From contig CANRCT010000003.1 of NCBI GenBank assembly GCA_947629175.1, positions 80,271 through 121,167 of the forward strand: 40,897 nucleotides of DNA. The letters are read 5' to 3'. Each line of letters starts with the position of its first letter. The first letter of the stretch is position 1. Below, piece after piece: positions 31,814-40,582 of the stretch. Under the pieces are notes generated by a model. That model saw nothing but the letters and a program-made list of their open reading frames with translations. It was not told where the DNA came from and ran no database searches. Source of the DNA: an uncultured Muribaculaceae bacterium. Its GTDB lineage: Bacteria; Bacteroidota; Bacteroidia; Bacteroidales; Muribaculaceae. The translations under genes and the position numbers were made by a program.

Positions 31814-33016
31814 TCACTTCTTCACATCGAAGCCATTCTCACGCAGAGCCTTCTTGATATCGGAGATATGCTGCAGGTTGCGGGTCTCCATCTCCACGCG
31901 GAGCGTACAGCCGTTGATCTGCGTATGGCTCGAATTGCGCTCATGCTGCACCGACAGGATATTGGCTCCATGCTCGCCGATGATGCTGCACACCTTCGAG
32001 AGCTGTCCCGGCTTGTCGGAGAGGTCGATGGCTATCGTAGCATCGCGGCCGCTCTTCACCAGTCCGCGGGTGATGACACGGTTGAGTGAAGTGACGTCGA
32101 TATTGCCGCCGCTCACCAGGCACACCACTTTCTTGCCCTTTATAGGCACCTTGTCGAACATAGCCGCAGCCACCGATACAGCACCGGCTCCCTCAGCCAC
32201 GAGTTTCTGCTCCTCGATAAGCTTAAGTATGGCAGCCGCTATCTCATCGTCGCTTACGGTCACAATCTCGTCGACATACTTGCAGCACATCTCGAATGTG
32301 TTGACACCCGGCTCCTTCACAGCGATACCGTCGGCAATGGTCGACACGCTGTCAAGGTGCAGACGCTCATTCTGCTTCACAGAGTCGGCCATCGAAGGAG
32401 CTCCCTCGGCCTGCACGCCGTAGACCTTCACTTCAGGCTTGAGAGTCTTCAGCGCGAACGCCACGCCTGATATCAGACCGCCGCCGCCGATAGGCACGAT
32501 CACAGCCTCCACGTCGGGCATCTCTTCGAGAATCTCCAGACCGATAGTGCCCTGGCCCGCTATCACGAGCGGATCGTCGAACGGATGGATCAGCGTATAT
32601 CCATGCTCCTTCTGCAGTTCAAGAGCCTTCGCATAGGCATCGTCATAGACACCGGGCACCATAACCACCTCTGCTCCCAGACGCTTCGTAGCCTCTACTT
32701 TGGAGATCGGCGCTCCCGCAGGGAGGCAGATGATGCTCTTGATACCGTTGGCCGTAGCCGACAGAGCCACTCCCTGCGCATGGTTGCCCGCCGAGCAGGC
32801 TATCACACCCTTTGCCGCCTCCTCAGGCGTCAGCTGTGAGATCTTGTAATATGCTCCGCGGAGCTTAAACGCGCCGGTATGCTGCAGATTTTCCGGTTTG
32901 AGATATACCTGTGCCTCCGGATTGATCTTGGTGACACCTATAAGGCGCGGGTGGCGCGCCACATCTTTCAGCACCTTAGCGGCGTTGAACACCTGTGATA
33001 TGTCTAATTCTGCCAT
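31814..33016 (-). CDS. ilvA: Threonine ammonia-lyase (threonine deaminase)
   Basis: A 400-residue PLP enzyme. Lys51 in TGAFKLRGA forms the Schiff base; CSAGNHAQGVA and VPIGGGGLISG bind PLP phosphate and substrate; LVSGGNID closes the catalytic domain (~1-320). A single C-terminal ACT domain (~325-400: ATIAIDLSDKPGQLSKVCSIIGEHGANILSVQHERNS) is the compact form seen in many anaerobes, rather than the two ACT-like domains of E. coli IlvA. It makes 2-oxobutanoate from threonine for isoleucine synthesis or for catabolism to propionate. As the first gene behind the promoter at 33048-33055 it leads a five-gene minus-strand run of unrelated functions. Confidence 0.94.
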   Translation of the reverse strand: MAELDISQVFNAAKVLKDVARHPRLIGVTKINPEAQVYLKPENLQHTGAFKLRGAYYKISQLTPEEAAKGVIACSAGNHAQGVALSATANGIKSIICLPAGAPISKVEATKRLGAEVVMVPGVYDDAYAKALELQKEHGYTLIHPFDDPLVIAGQGTIGLEILEEMPDVEAVIVPIGGGGLISGVAFALKTLKPEVKVYGVQAEGAPSMADSVKQNERLHLDSVSTIADGIAVKEPGVNTFEMCCKYVDEIVTVSDDEIAAAILKLIEEQKLVAEGAGAVSVAAAMFDKVPIKGKKVVCLVSGGNIDVTSLNRVITRGLVKSGRDATIAIDLSDKPGQLSKVCSIIGEHGANILSVQHERNSSHTQINGCTLRVEMETRNLQHISDIKKALRENGFDVKK

Positions 33017-33047
33017 GATTGGTTGATTATTGGTTTTTGAGTAGTCG

Positions 33048-33055
33048 CAAAGTTA
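33048..33055 (-). promoter_or_regulatory. -7 promoter element for the ilvA operon
   Basis: Minus strand TAACTTTG, 31 nt before the ilvA ATG. No clear TTG at -33; the upstream ~25 nt are AT-rich. Confidence 0.55.
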
Positions 33056-33082
33056 CTAAATACATTTTTTTTGTAAAAATGT

Positions 33083-33112
33083 TTTGCGGATTAAAAATTA
33101 TGCCTACCTTTG
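33083..33112 (+). promoter_or_regulatory. Promoter for the ABC-GntR operon
   Basis: TTTG at 33083-33086, an 18-nt spacer and TACCTTTG at 33105-33112. The start near 33117 fixes the ABC start at ATG 33139 and excludes longer frames. Confidence 0.65.
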
Positions 33113-33138
33113 CGGTGTACTATTTCACTATTACACTC

Positions 33139-33984
33139 ATGCTCGAAATTAAAAACATCACATTCTCTTACGGACGACGCCGCCCACCGGTGGTCAGCGA
33201 CTTCTCGGTCAGCTTCCCCGCAGGAGGCGTCTACGGACTGCTCGGCCGCAACGGCGCAGGCAAGTCGACGCTGCTCTATCTCGCGGCCGGCCTCCTCACC
33301 CCCCAAAGCGGGCACGCCTATTACAACGGCGTCGACACCCGCCGGCGGCTCCCCTCGACACTATCGGACATATTCATCGTGCCAGAGGAATTCTCGCTCC
33401 CCGCGATCAGTCTCGGCGAGTATCTGCGCATCAACTCACGCTTCTATCCTCGCTTCAGCCACGACGATATGCGCCGCAATCTCGACACATTCGAACTTGA
33501 GCCCGACCTGCAGCTCGGAGCGCTCTCGATGGGACAGAAGAAAAAAGCATTCATGTGCTTCGCACTGGCCTGCAACACCTCGCTGCTGCTGCTCGACGAA
33601 CCGACCAACGGCCTGGACATACCGGGCAAGAGCCGGTTCCGCAAATTCATCGTCTCCTCTATGACCGACGACCGCACGGTGATCATATCCACCCATCAGG
33701 TGCGCGACATCGACCGAATACTCGACCACGTGGTGATCACCGACTCAAGCCACGTATTGCTCGACCGGAGCACCGCCGAGATCACTGAGCGTCTGCGCTT
33801 CATCAACTCCGACTCCCCCGCCCTCGCCGGCGAGGCGCTGTTCGCCCAGCCGTCGGTGGGAGGCAGCGCGCTGATACTCCATAACGACGATCCCGACAAC
33901 CCAACGGAGATGAATCTCGAAAGCCTTTTCGAGTATGCGCTGAAGAACCCCGAAAGTCTCACCCGTCAATTCAACGAGCTATGA
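33139..33984 (+). CDS. ABC transporter ATP-binding protein
   Basis: A 281-residue ATPase. Walker A is GRNGAGKS (36-43), the signature is LSMGQKKK (Gly3 of LSGGQ replaced by Met), Walker B is LLLLDEPTNGLD, and the H-loop His lies in VIISTHQVRD. The frame is open back to 33019, but the promoter position supports MLEIKNITFSYGRR at 33139. It overlaps the membrane-protein gene by 4 bp, and together they make a single-permease ABC-2-like exporter. With a YtrA-type GntR regulator downstream, the layout recalls the Bacillus ytr cluster induced by cell-wall antibiotics; substrate unknown. Confidence 0.9.
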   Translation: MLEIKNITFSYGRRRPPVVSDFSVSFPAGGVYGLLGRNGAGKSTLLYLAAGLLTPQSGHAYYNGVDTRRRLPSTLSDIFIVPEEFSLPAISLGEYLRINSRFYPRFSHDDMRRNLDTFELEPDLQLGALSMGQKKKAFMCFALACNTSLLLLDEPTNGLDIPGKSRFRKFIVSSMTDDRTVIISTHQVRDIDRILDHVVITDSSHVLLDRSTAEITERLRFINSDSPALAGEALFAQPSVGGSALILHNDDPDNPTEMNLESLFEYALKNPESLTRQFNEL

Positions 33985-34805
33985 TACAGACCGACCGTTT
34001 CAGCCCCGCCCGCACCATCAGTCTGGCGGCGCTCTACATATCCGAAAACAGGCGCACGCTGCTGCTCCGCACAGGTCTCGTCGTCGGAGCGCTTATCTGC
34101 CTGGCACTGTTAAACCTGCCTTATCATCATGTCGGCGAATGGCCCGACTATGATGCCCGGCTTGACGACATAGCGCCGTTATATTATTTTGTCGGAGTGA
34201 TATTAGCATGCGTCGGCGCATCGCTGATGATGGACGACCTCAAAAACCGTCAGGGAAGAATCCGAATGCTGATGCGCCCCGCACCGATTACCGAGAAATA
34301 TATCGCCAGATGGCTCATTTATGTAGTCGGCTTTGTCATCCTTTACTTTCTCGCCGTCGCGATAGCCGATGCCGTAAGATTAGCGCTTGCATCGATATTC
34401 TTTCCCGAATATAAGGCATGCTATATCTTCAATGCCATGACGGGAGATACCGAAAACACCCACAAGGTGCTCGGACGGCCGGAATACCGGACCACTCTGA
34501 TCGAAGCGATTACAGCGATATATTTCCTGATACAGTCGTTTTTCGTACTCGGAAGCACAGTATGGCACCGCACATCCTTCATAAAGACATTCATAGTGTT
34601 CGGAGCTATCACAGCAATCTATTTCGCCTGCATCATACCGGCAGGAGACTCACTCATGTCAGGCAAGATATGGCCCGAGGAGTTCTGGATCAAGGACAAC
34701 ATCAAGGGAGTGATGCTCACCGCAGCAGCTCTGGCCACTATCTTCAACTGGACCCTCGGATGCTGGCGCCTGCATGAGACCGACGTCATTACAACCCGAC
34801 GATAA
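33981..34805 (+). CDS. ABC transporter membrane protein
   Basis: A 274-residue integral membrane protein with about six hydrophobic helices (about 31-48, 66-84, 110-135, 175-192, 200-222 and 240-258). It shows the plan of ABC-2 permeases: a cytoplasmic MMDDLKNRQGRIRMLMRPAPITEKYIARW coupling segment between the second and third helices. I recognise no closer family. It overlaps the ATPase gene by ATGA and is followed after 16 nt by the GntR gene. It would move the exporter's substrate, which is unknown. Confidence 0.82.
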   Translation: MIQTDRFSPARTISLAALYISENRRTLLLRTGLVVGALICLALLNLPYHHVGEWPDYDARLDDIAPLYYFVGVILACVGASLMMDDLKNRQGRIRMLMRPAPITEKYIARWLIYVVGFVILYFLAVAIADAVRLALASIFFPEYKACYIFNAMTGDTENTHKVLGRPEYRTTLIEAITAIYFLIQSFFVLGSTVWHRTSFIKTFIVFGAITAIYFACIIPAGDSLMSGKIWPEEFWIKDNIKGVMLTAAALATIFNWTLGCWRLHETDVITTRR

Positions 34806-34821
34806 TCCCATCCCCCCAACT

Positions 34822-35184
34822 ATGCAATTTGACCCGAACAAAGCCATATATCTCCAGATAGCCGACAGGATAATGGACAGGATAATGGACGGAACCTTCG
34901 CCGCCGACCAGCGGGTGCCGTCAGTGCGCGAACTCGCCGCCGAGGTGGAGGTGAACCCCAACACCGTCGTCAGATCCTACGAATGGCTCGAACAGCGAGG
35001 CATAATATTCAACAAGCGCGGCTGCGGATATTTCGTGGCACCGCAGGGCCCTGAAACAGTCAGCGGACTGCGCCGCGCCGACTTCTACGCCGACGAGCTG
35101 CCTAAATTTTTCGACCGCATCCGTTCGCTCGGCTGGAGCCCCATGGAACTCGCATCAGAATACGAAAACTTCTTAAAGCAATGA
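34822..35184 (+). CDS. GntR-family regulator, YtrA subfamily
   Basis: A 120-residue protein: an N-terminal winged helix (IYLQIADRIMDRIMDGTFAADQRVPSVRELAAEVEVNPNTVVRSYEWLEQRGIIFNKRGCGYFVA) followed by only a ~45-residue helical tail for dimerisation. That short tail, instead of an effector-binding domain, is the YtrA type. The start at ATG 34822 gives the standard QFDPNKAIYLQI N-terminus; a longer frame from 34774 would overlap the permease. YtrA proteins repress their own ABC operon. Here the regulator sits third, between the transporter and two extracytoplasmic proteins, so autoregulation of the whole unit is likely. Confidence 0.9.
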   Translation: MQFDPNKAIYLQIADRIMDRIMDGTFAADQRVPSVRELAAEVEVNPNTVVRSYEWLEQRGIIFNKRGCGYFVAPQGPETVSGLRRADFYADELPKFFDRIRSLGWSPMELASEYENFLKQ

Positions 35185-36026
35185 AAAAGACTACAATAGC
35201 AATGATCGCCACTGCCATTGGCGGACTGCTTCTCATATTGGGCGCAATGGCTCTCACAGCCTCCTACGGCATCTCTATAGACCAGTCGCCGATCATCATT
35301 TCGGACGGTTCCGCCGAGACCCGCCCCATAGACATGGCCGACAGCATAGAGGTGACGCAGCCCGACGACTGGGCGCTCCACGTGGGCCTCTCCTCCGAAG
35401 CCGGCATAGAGATCGTCATAGCCGACACCGACACCCCCCGGGTGGAATATCCGACGGAATTCGCCGAATATATAACCGTCAGCGAGAACGACGGACGCCT
35501 CCGACTGCTCATCGGACGGACCGATCCCCTCTCGGAACAGGAGAAGACCATCGGAAGATCCTACTACCGCTATGTAGAGTGTCCCTACCCGATCCGCGTC
35601 GTGCTTCCCTCGTCGCCTGCAAAAGTCAGAAGCACCTTAAGCAATGTGCCCGTCATGCTCAAGGACGCATCCGCCGACAGCGTATGCCTGCAGATCAGAG
35701 GCACCGCACGGCTCGACGACTGCCGTCTCGCCTATGCCATGATCAATCCCGCCGGCCTCGGACCGAATCCGGAGGTGCATATCGGCAACACCTCGATCGC
35801 GACCCTCGCAGTCGGAGAGCGCATGCGCCGGCTGACACTCCAGTCCGACTCTATATCCACCGTCGGCTCCCTGTCATGGCACAGCGCACTGAATGCTGAT
35901 GACGAGTGCACCCTCAACGCCGACCGTGCAAACATCCGACACATATCTTTCAGCAGCGTCACCGACAGCACCGGCTTCACGCTTCAGACATCCGGCACGG
36001 TCAATCTCAATTCACAGAATCAGTAA
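35181..36026 (+). CDS. Membrane-anchored beta-rich protein of unknown function
   Basis: A 281-residue protein with one N-terminal hydrophobic helix (about 5-28) acting as an anchor or signal. The remainder is a succession of short beta strands with recurring Ser/Asn/Asp turns (VRSTLSNVPVMLKDASADSVCLQIRGTARLDDC, LTLQSDSISTVGSLSWHSALN), which resembles the right-handed or head-GIN-like beta-repeat proteins common in Bacteroidota, but I cannot assign a family with confidence. It overlaps the GntR gene by 4 bp and therefore belongs to the transporter operon. A sensing or adhesive role is only a guess. Confidence 0.65.
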   Translation: MKKTTIAMIATAIGGLLLILGAMALTASYGISIDQSPIIISDGSAETRPIDMADSIEVTQPDDWALHVGLSSEAGIEIVIADTDTPRVEYPTEFAEYITVSENDGRLRLLIGRTDPLSEQEKTIGRSYYRYVECPYPIRVVLPSSPAKVRSTLSNVPVMLKDASADSVCLQIRGTARLDDCRLAYAMINPAGLGPNPEVHIGNTSIATLAVGERMRRLTLQSDSISTVGSLSWHSALNADDECTLNADRANIRHISFSSVTDSTGFTLQTSGTVNLNSQNQ

Positions 36027-36053
36027 TCAGCCATATCATAAGCAAACAACCCT

Positions 36054-37157
36054 ATGAATGCAAGAATTTTTCTTGCGGCGACAGCCTCGCTCGCCATAGC
36101 GCTCTGCTCATGCGGAAGCAATGAGACAGGCAAAACGCTTCCGGTCATCGACATAGAGACACTCGTCAACGCGCCCGACACCGGCGAAGGTCGGCTTGAA
36201 ATGCTCGTCAGCCCCGAGGTTACCGACTCAACCATGCTCGGCCAGAGCAATGTGGCCGGCGTCATGGGCGACCTCCTTTACGTTTCAGACAAAGGCCAGC
36301 TCATGACCTTCGACACCAAGAGCGGCAGATGCGTCGGAGCCTTCAACCGCCGCGGAGGCGGACCGGGCGAATACCATCCGGCCATACGCCCTTATCCGAG
36401 TCAGGATGGCAACGGGTGGGACGTTTTTGATCTCATCAACGACCGTCTTCTGCGCTATGACCTGCACGGGAATTTTCTCGGCGCCGTCGACACGCTGGGC
36501 ATCGAACGCGATTTCCCGCTGCCGGGCAACTGCTGGGGCGGTCTCACTTCAGCCAAGGAGGGCGAGGAGATGGGACTGAAGATCTTCGACCGCAACTGGC
36601 GTCTTGTCGACTCGATAGGAAGCGGAGCCTACAATATCCTGGCACGCCTCGGCAACTCGACCGTCGGCATGGGAGCCGACATAATGACCGGCAAAAATGT
36701 AGCCGTGATCCAGTATAACTTCAACGACACCCTTTACAACATAGATCCCGAACAGAGGATCCTAGAACCGTATGCCGTGATCAATCCGGGCAAATATGCC
36801 ATACCGGATCCACGAAAATATTCAACTCTCGACGCATGGGAAGCAGACCGCAGACATGGCATAAGAGTGGGATTCATACCGTCGGCCGACCAGATGATGC
36901 TCGGTTACATGTTCGAGGACAAGCTGCATCTGCAGATCGTGGATCTCGCCGACGGCAGTCTGCTCTTTTCGAGAACAGTCGATCCACGCTCCTCCAGCAG
37001 AGGCTTCACGATGGACTATGACGGCAAGGAGGTACTGACCATGCCGCTGCAATACAGCGACGGCGACGGCTTCTATTTCCTCATACTCGACGAGTCGATG
37101 AGCGAGCTGACAGGCGTGGAGGATGCCAATCCGGCGATCGTGAAAGTAAGATTCTGA
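36054..37157 (+). CDS. 6-bladed beta-propeller lipoprotein
   Basis: A 367-residue lipoprotein (LCSC, Cys20). The segment AFNRRGGGPGEYHPAI (about 96-111), preceded by LYVSDKGQLMTFDTKSG and followed by DVFDLINDRLLRYDLHGNFLG, is the signature of the Bacteroidota 6-bladed beta-propeller family (NHL-like blades ending in R-G-x-GPGEY). Members are exported lipoproteins of unknown function, thought to bind ligands or proteins. It follows the beta-rich protein by 27 nt with no promoter seen, so it is the fifth gene of the ABC-GntR operon. No terminator is clear after it. Confidence 0.85.
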   Translation: MNARIFLAATASLAIALCSCGSNETGKTLPVIDIETLVNAPDTGEGRLEMLVSPEVTDSTMLGQSNVAGVMGDLLYVSDKGQLMTFDTKSGRCVGAFNRRGGGPGEYHPAIRPYPSQDGNGWDVFDLINDRLLRYDLHGNFLGAVDTLGIERDFPLPGNCWGGLTSAKEGEEMGLKIFDRNWRLVDSIGSGAYNILARLGNSTVGMGADIMTGKNVAVIQYNFNDTLYNIDPEQRILEPYAVINPGKYAIPDPRKYSTLDAWEADRRHGIRVGFIPSADQMMLGYMFEDKLHLQIVDLADGSLLFSRTVDPRSSSRGFTMDYDGKEVLTMPLQYSDGDGFYFLILDESMSELTGVEDANPAIVKVRF

Positions 37158-37246
37158 ACCACCCATATATGTCAGAATCACGGCAATATTTACCCTAAAC
37201 ATTTTTTTGAGGAATAAACCGACAACCAAACATACACCACAGCGGT

Positions 37247-37262
37247 TATTTTTGTAAATTTG
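37247..37262 (+). promoter_or_regulatory. Two abutting -7 elements before maeB
   Basis: TATTTTTG (37247-37254) is followed directly by TAAATTTG (37255-37262). Neither has a clear TTG about 19 nt upstream. Transcription from either would give a ~95-nt leader that includes a GC-rich hairpin at 37280-37310. Confidence 0.5.
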
Positions 37263-37279
37263 CAAAAATCTCCGCATGA

Positions 37280-37310
37280 AGCCCCGGCGGAGCCAGAACC
37301 TGCCGGGGCT
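37280..37310 (+). other. GC-rich hairpin in the 206-nt maeB upstream region
   Basis: AGCCCCGGC (37280-37288) pairs with GCCGGGGCT (37302-37310) around a 13-nt loop. It lies downstream of the -7 elements, so it would be in the maeB leader. It lacks a following T-run and is unlikely to be a terminator. The rest of the 37158-37363 gap is AT-rich and shows no gene or other feature to me. Confidence 0.45.
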
Positions 37311-37363
37311 CCTTGCGAGGCAGAAGGAAGGATACATTCATATAATCAACACATAGCATACTG

Positions 37364-39655
37364 ATGTCGACAGTCACAAAAGAAGCTGCCCTCGAATATC
37401 ACCGTCAGGGCAAGCCGGGAAAAATCGAAGTGATTCCCACAAAACCTTACAGCACACAGCACGACCTCGCACTGGCCTACTCGCCCGGCGTGGCCTACCC
37501 CTGCAAAGAGATAGAGGCCGATCCGTCGGCCGTGTATGAATACACCGACAAGGGCAATCTCGTGGCCGTGATCTCCAACGGCACCGCCGTGCTCGGCCTC
37601 GGCGACATAGGCCCTCTCGCCGGCAAGCCGGTGATGGAGGGCAAGGCGCTACTCTTCAAGATCTTCGCCGGCATCGACTGCTTCGACATAGAGGTCAACG
37701 AAAAGGATCCGAAGCGTTTCATCGACATCGTCAAAGCGATCTCACCCACCTTCGGAGGCATCAATCTCGAAGATATCAAAGCTCCGGAATGCTTCGAGAT
37801 AGAGCAGCGTCTCAAGGAGGAGTGCGACATACCCGTGATGCACGACGACCAGCACGGCACGGCCATCATATCGGCCGCCGGCCTGCTCAACGCCCTTGAG
37901 ATACAGGGCAAACGCATCGAGGATGTCAGGCTGGTAGTCAACGGCGCCGGCGCGGCAGCCGTATCATGCACCAAGCTCTACATCGCCCTAGGAGTCAGAA
38001 AAGAGAACATAGTGATGTGCGACAGCAAGGGGGTCATCACCACCGAGCGCAAGGATCTCAACCCGCAGAAAGCCGAGTTCGCTACCTCGCGCCCCATCAC
38101 CACCCTCGTCGAAGCGATGAAGGGAGCCGACGTGTTCCTCGGCCTCTCGGTGAAGGATGTCGTCACTACAGAGATGGTGCAGTCGATGGCCGAGCGTCCG
38201 ATCGTGTTCGCCCTCGCCAATCCCGACCCCGAGATCTCGTTCGAGAAGGCCATGGCATCGCGCCCCGACCTCATCTTCGCCACCGGTCGCAGCGACTATC
38301 CCAACCAGATCAACAACGTGCTCGGATTCCCCTATATATTCCGCGGAGCCCTCGACAGCGGCGCGACAGTCATCAACGAGACCATGAAGCTCGCCGCCGT
38401 GAGAGCCATAGCCGCCCTGGCAAAGGAGCCTGTGCCCACTGTGGTCAACGCCGCCTATAACATGACCGACCTGAAATTCGGCCGCGACTACATACTGCCC
38501 AAACCCCTCGACCCGCGTCTGCTCACCAGAGTGGCGCCCGCCGTAGCGCGCGGAGCCATGGAGAGCGGCGTGGCTCGCCGTCCCATCACCGACTGGGAGG
38601 CCTACTGCGAGCGTCTGCGCCGCCTGATGGGCTACGACAACAAGATCACCCACCGGCTCTACAACGAAGCCAAGCGTCATCCAAAGCGCGTGGTATTCGG
38701 CGAGGCCAATACCGACAACATGCTCAAGGCCGCCGTCATGGCATATAAGGAGGGCGTGCTTATACCTGTGCTGCTCGGCAATGAGGAGATGATTGAGAAG
38801 CGCGCATCGCGTCTCGGCCTCGACCTTACAGGCATAGAGATCGTCAACCTGCGCCATGACCGCGAGGCCGACCGCCGCCAGCGATATGCCGAGCAGTTCG
38901 CCCGCAAGCGTCAGCGCGAAGGCATCACCGAGGCCGAGGCGCTCGAAAAGATGTATGACCGCAACTACTTCGGCATGATGATGGTGGAGACCGGCGACGC
39001 CGACGCATTCCTCGCCGGCACTTACTCCGCTGCCCATTCCGTGGGCAAGATAGCCCGGGAGGTGATCGGCATCCGTCCGAGCTACAACCACTTCGCCACC
39101 CTCCATATCGTCAACACCAAGCGCGGCACATTCTTCATCGCCGACACGCAGGTCAACAAGACCGTCGACGAAGATACACTCGTCGACATCGCACGCCTGA
39201 CACGCAACTCTGTGGAATACTTCTCCCACGAGCCAGTGATCGCCATGGTGTCGTACAGCAACTTCGGCTCGGGACGCGAAGCGGAGTGCCTGACGGTGCG
39301 CGCCGCCGTGGAGCGCATGCAGCGTCTCTATCCCGAGCTCGCCATCGATGGCGAGATGGGTCTCAACTACGCCCTCAACCGCGATCTGCGCGACACCACA
39401 TTCCCCTTCAACAAGCTCAACGGACAGGATGTCAACGCGCTGATATTCCCGAATCTCAGCGCCGCCACAACAGCCTTCCGCACCATGCTTGAAATGGGAC
39501 TCGGCGACGCCATCGGCCCTATCCAGATGGGTCTGAACAAGCCGGTGCACTTCATCAGTGTCAACGCAGGAGTGCGCGACATCATCAACCTCGCCACCAT
39601 CGCCAGCCTCGACGCAGCCGTGCTCGAACGCAATGCGACTCCCATCGACAAATAA
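37364..39655 (+). CDS. maeB: NADP-type malic enzyme fused to phosphate-acetyltransferase domain
   Basis: A 763-residue protein. Residues 1 to ~420 form the malic enzyme: [31 protein letters not shown] (catalytic Lys), [11 protein letters not shown] (metal and substrate site) and [11 protein letters not shown] (dinucleotide fold). Residues ~430-763 form a phosphotransacetylase-like domain ([81 protein letters not shown]). In MaeB the second domain binds acetyl-CoA as an allosteric signal and is usually not an active Pta. The enzyme makes pyruvate and NADPH from malate in the cytoplasm. Confidence 0.95.
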   Translation: MSTVTKEAALEYHRQGKPGKIEVIPTKPYSTQHDLALAYSPGVAYPCKEIEADPSAVYEYTDKGNLVAVISNGTAVLGLGDIGPLAGKPVMEGKALLFKIFAGIDCFDIEVNEKDPKRFIDIVKAISPTFGGINLEDIKAPECFEIEQRLKEECDIPVMHDDQHGTAIISAAGLLNALEIQGKRIEDVRLVVNGAGAAAVSCTKLYIALGVRKENIVMCDSKGVITTERKDLNPQKAEFATSRPITTLVEAMKGADVFLGLSVKDVVTTEMVQSMAERPIVFALANPDPEISFEKAMASRPDLIFATGRSDYPNQINNVLGFPYIFRGALDSGATVINETMKLAAVRAIAALAKEPVPTVVNAAYNMTDLKFGRDYILPKPLDPRLLTRVAPAVARGAMESGVARRPITDWEAYCERLRRLMGYDNKITHRLYNEAKRHPKRVVFGEANTDNMLKAAVMAYKEGVLIPVLLGNEEMIEKRASRLGLDLTGIEIVNLRHDREADRRQRYAEQFARKRQREGITEAEALEKMYDRNYFGMMMVETGDADAFLAGTYSAAHSVGKIAREVIGIRPSYNHFATLHIVNTKRGTFFIADTQVNKTVDEDTLVDIARLTRNSVEYFSHEPVIAMVSYSNFGSGREAECLTVRAAVERMQRLYPELAIDGEMGLNYALNRDLRDTTFPFNKLNGQDVNALIFPNLSAATTAFRTMLEMGLGDAIGPIQMGLNKPVHFISVNAGVRDIINLATIASLDAAVLERNATPIDK

Positions 39656-40493
39656 TATCTCTGCCGGCCGAAACGACACCCCTGCCGCTTCGGCCGGCAG
39701 AATTTCCACAGGACGCCTGGCGGAAGTGTTCCGGCAGATCGACTTCGCTCCGCGCGAGAAATACGGCCCGCACAGCCATCACCGCCTTGAGATCAACTAC
39801 GTGAAGCGCGGAGCCTGCTCCCTCAGGATAGGCAACCGCGAGACAGGCACATTCAAGAAAGATGATCTGATGGTAATACCGTCGGGACTCGCACACACGT
39901 TCGAGGCCGGCGCACGCGGCACACGGCTCATACAGCTCGAATTCATGCCAGAACTGTTCGGCGACATGATCCGCTACTCCGACCACGATGCCGGATTTCT
40001 AAGCGATTCGAGAGCATTGCTCACGGTGCGCAGCAATGTCAGAATCCGCAGCCTGCTCCAGACGATAATATGGGAACTGCAGCATCAGCAGGATGGCTTC
40101 AAACAGATGGTAATGGCCGGATATCTTCAACTACTGATACTTCTCGACAGAGAATACCGCAGCACCGACACTTCGTCGGACTACCCGGCTCCTCTCTCCG
40201 ACATACTCCGCTTCATCGATTCATCCGAACGCAGCGACATAACCATTGCATCCATCGCCGACAAATTCGACATCACCACACGCTATATACGGAAGCTCTT
40301 CGCCAAACACTTAGGCATCAGTCCATCGCATTTTCTTCTCGGCAAACGGATAGAACACGCCAAAGAACTGCTTGCCAACTCTGATATGACTCTTAAGGAG
40401 ATCAGCAGCCACTGCGGTTTTTCTTCCCCACGCCATCTCCATGCATGTTTCACACGCGTGATGGGCTATCCTCCCTCGAAACACCTCGGATGA
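39633..40493 (+). CDS. AraC-family regulator with N-terminal cupin domain
   Basis: About 286 residues from the ATG at 39633. The N-terminal cupin-like sensor domain includes the HSHHRLEINYVKRGACSLRIG pattern, and the C-terminal AraC domain (~190-286) has two helix-turn-helix units: ITIASIADKFDITTRYIRKLFAKHLGISPSHFLLGKRIEHAKELLANSDMTLKEISSHCGFSSPRHLHACFTRVMGYPP. The start is uncertain: ATG 39633 overlaps maeB by 23 nt; an upstream ATG at 39558 would overlap by 98 nt with low-complexity sequence; GTG 39726 would shorten it to the cupin start. Such regulators typically control sugar-use genes; the GH2-like gene that follows is a natural target. Confidence 0.85.
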   Translation: MRLPSTNNISAGRNDTPAASAGRISTGRLAEVFRQIDFAPREKYGPHSHHRLEINYVKRGACSLRIGNRETGTFKKDDLMVIPSGLAHTFEAGARGTRLIQLEFMPELFGDMIRYSDHDAGFLSDSRALLTVRSNVRIRSLLQTIIWELQHQQDGFKQMVMAGYLQLLILLDREYRSTDTSSDYPAPLSDILRFIDSSERSDITIASIADKFDITTRYIRKLFAKHLGISPSHFLLGKRIEHAKELLANSDMTLKEISSHCGFSSPRHLHACFTRVMGYPPSKHLG

Positions 40494-40551
40494 GTTCCGA
40501 TATCAGCATTTATTCTTCATTTCTGTTCCGTTTTATTCCCGCTTTTCATCA

Positions 40552-40559
40552 TATCTTTG
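40552..40559 (+). promoter_or_regulatory. -7 promoter element for the GH2-like gene
   Basis: TATCTTTG, 23 nt before the ATG at 40583. No clear TTG at -33, which would fit a promoter needing an activator such as the adjacent AraC protein. Confidence 0.5.
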
Positions 40560-40582
40560 CAGCAAACTAATCAGTCAATCAC

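Noticed and set aside
33019-33138. Longer N-terminus for the ABC ATPase
   Set aside because: The promoter -7 element at 33105-33112 lies within it; the ATPase fold begins at MLEIKNITF.
37280-37310. GC-rich hairpin as terminator of the propeller gene
   Set aside because: It is 120 nt past the stop, lacks a T-run, and lies downstream of -7 elements for the next gene.
39558-39632. Upstream start of the AraC regulator
   Set aside because: It overlaps maeB by ~98 nt and adds low-complexity sequence read out of frame from a conserved enzyme.
37988-39709. A 573-codon open frame on the minus strand opposite maeB
   Set aside because: It mirrors the GC-rich codons of a clear malic enzyme/PTA gene, has a His/Val/Gly-rich composition without a known fold, and no promoter. 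It is a shadow.
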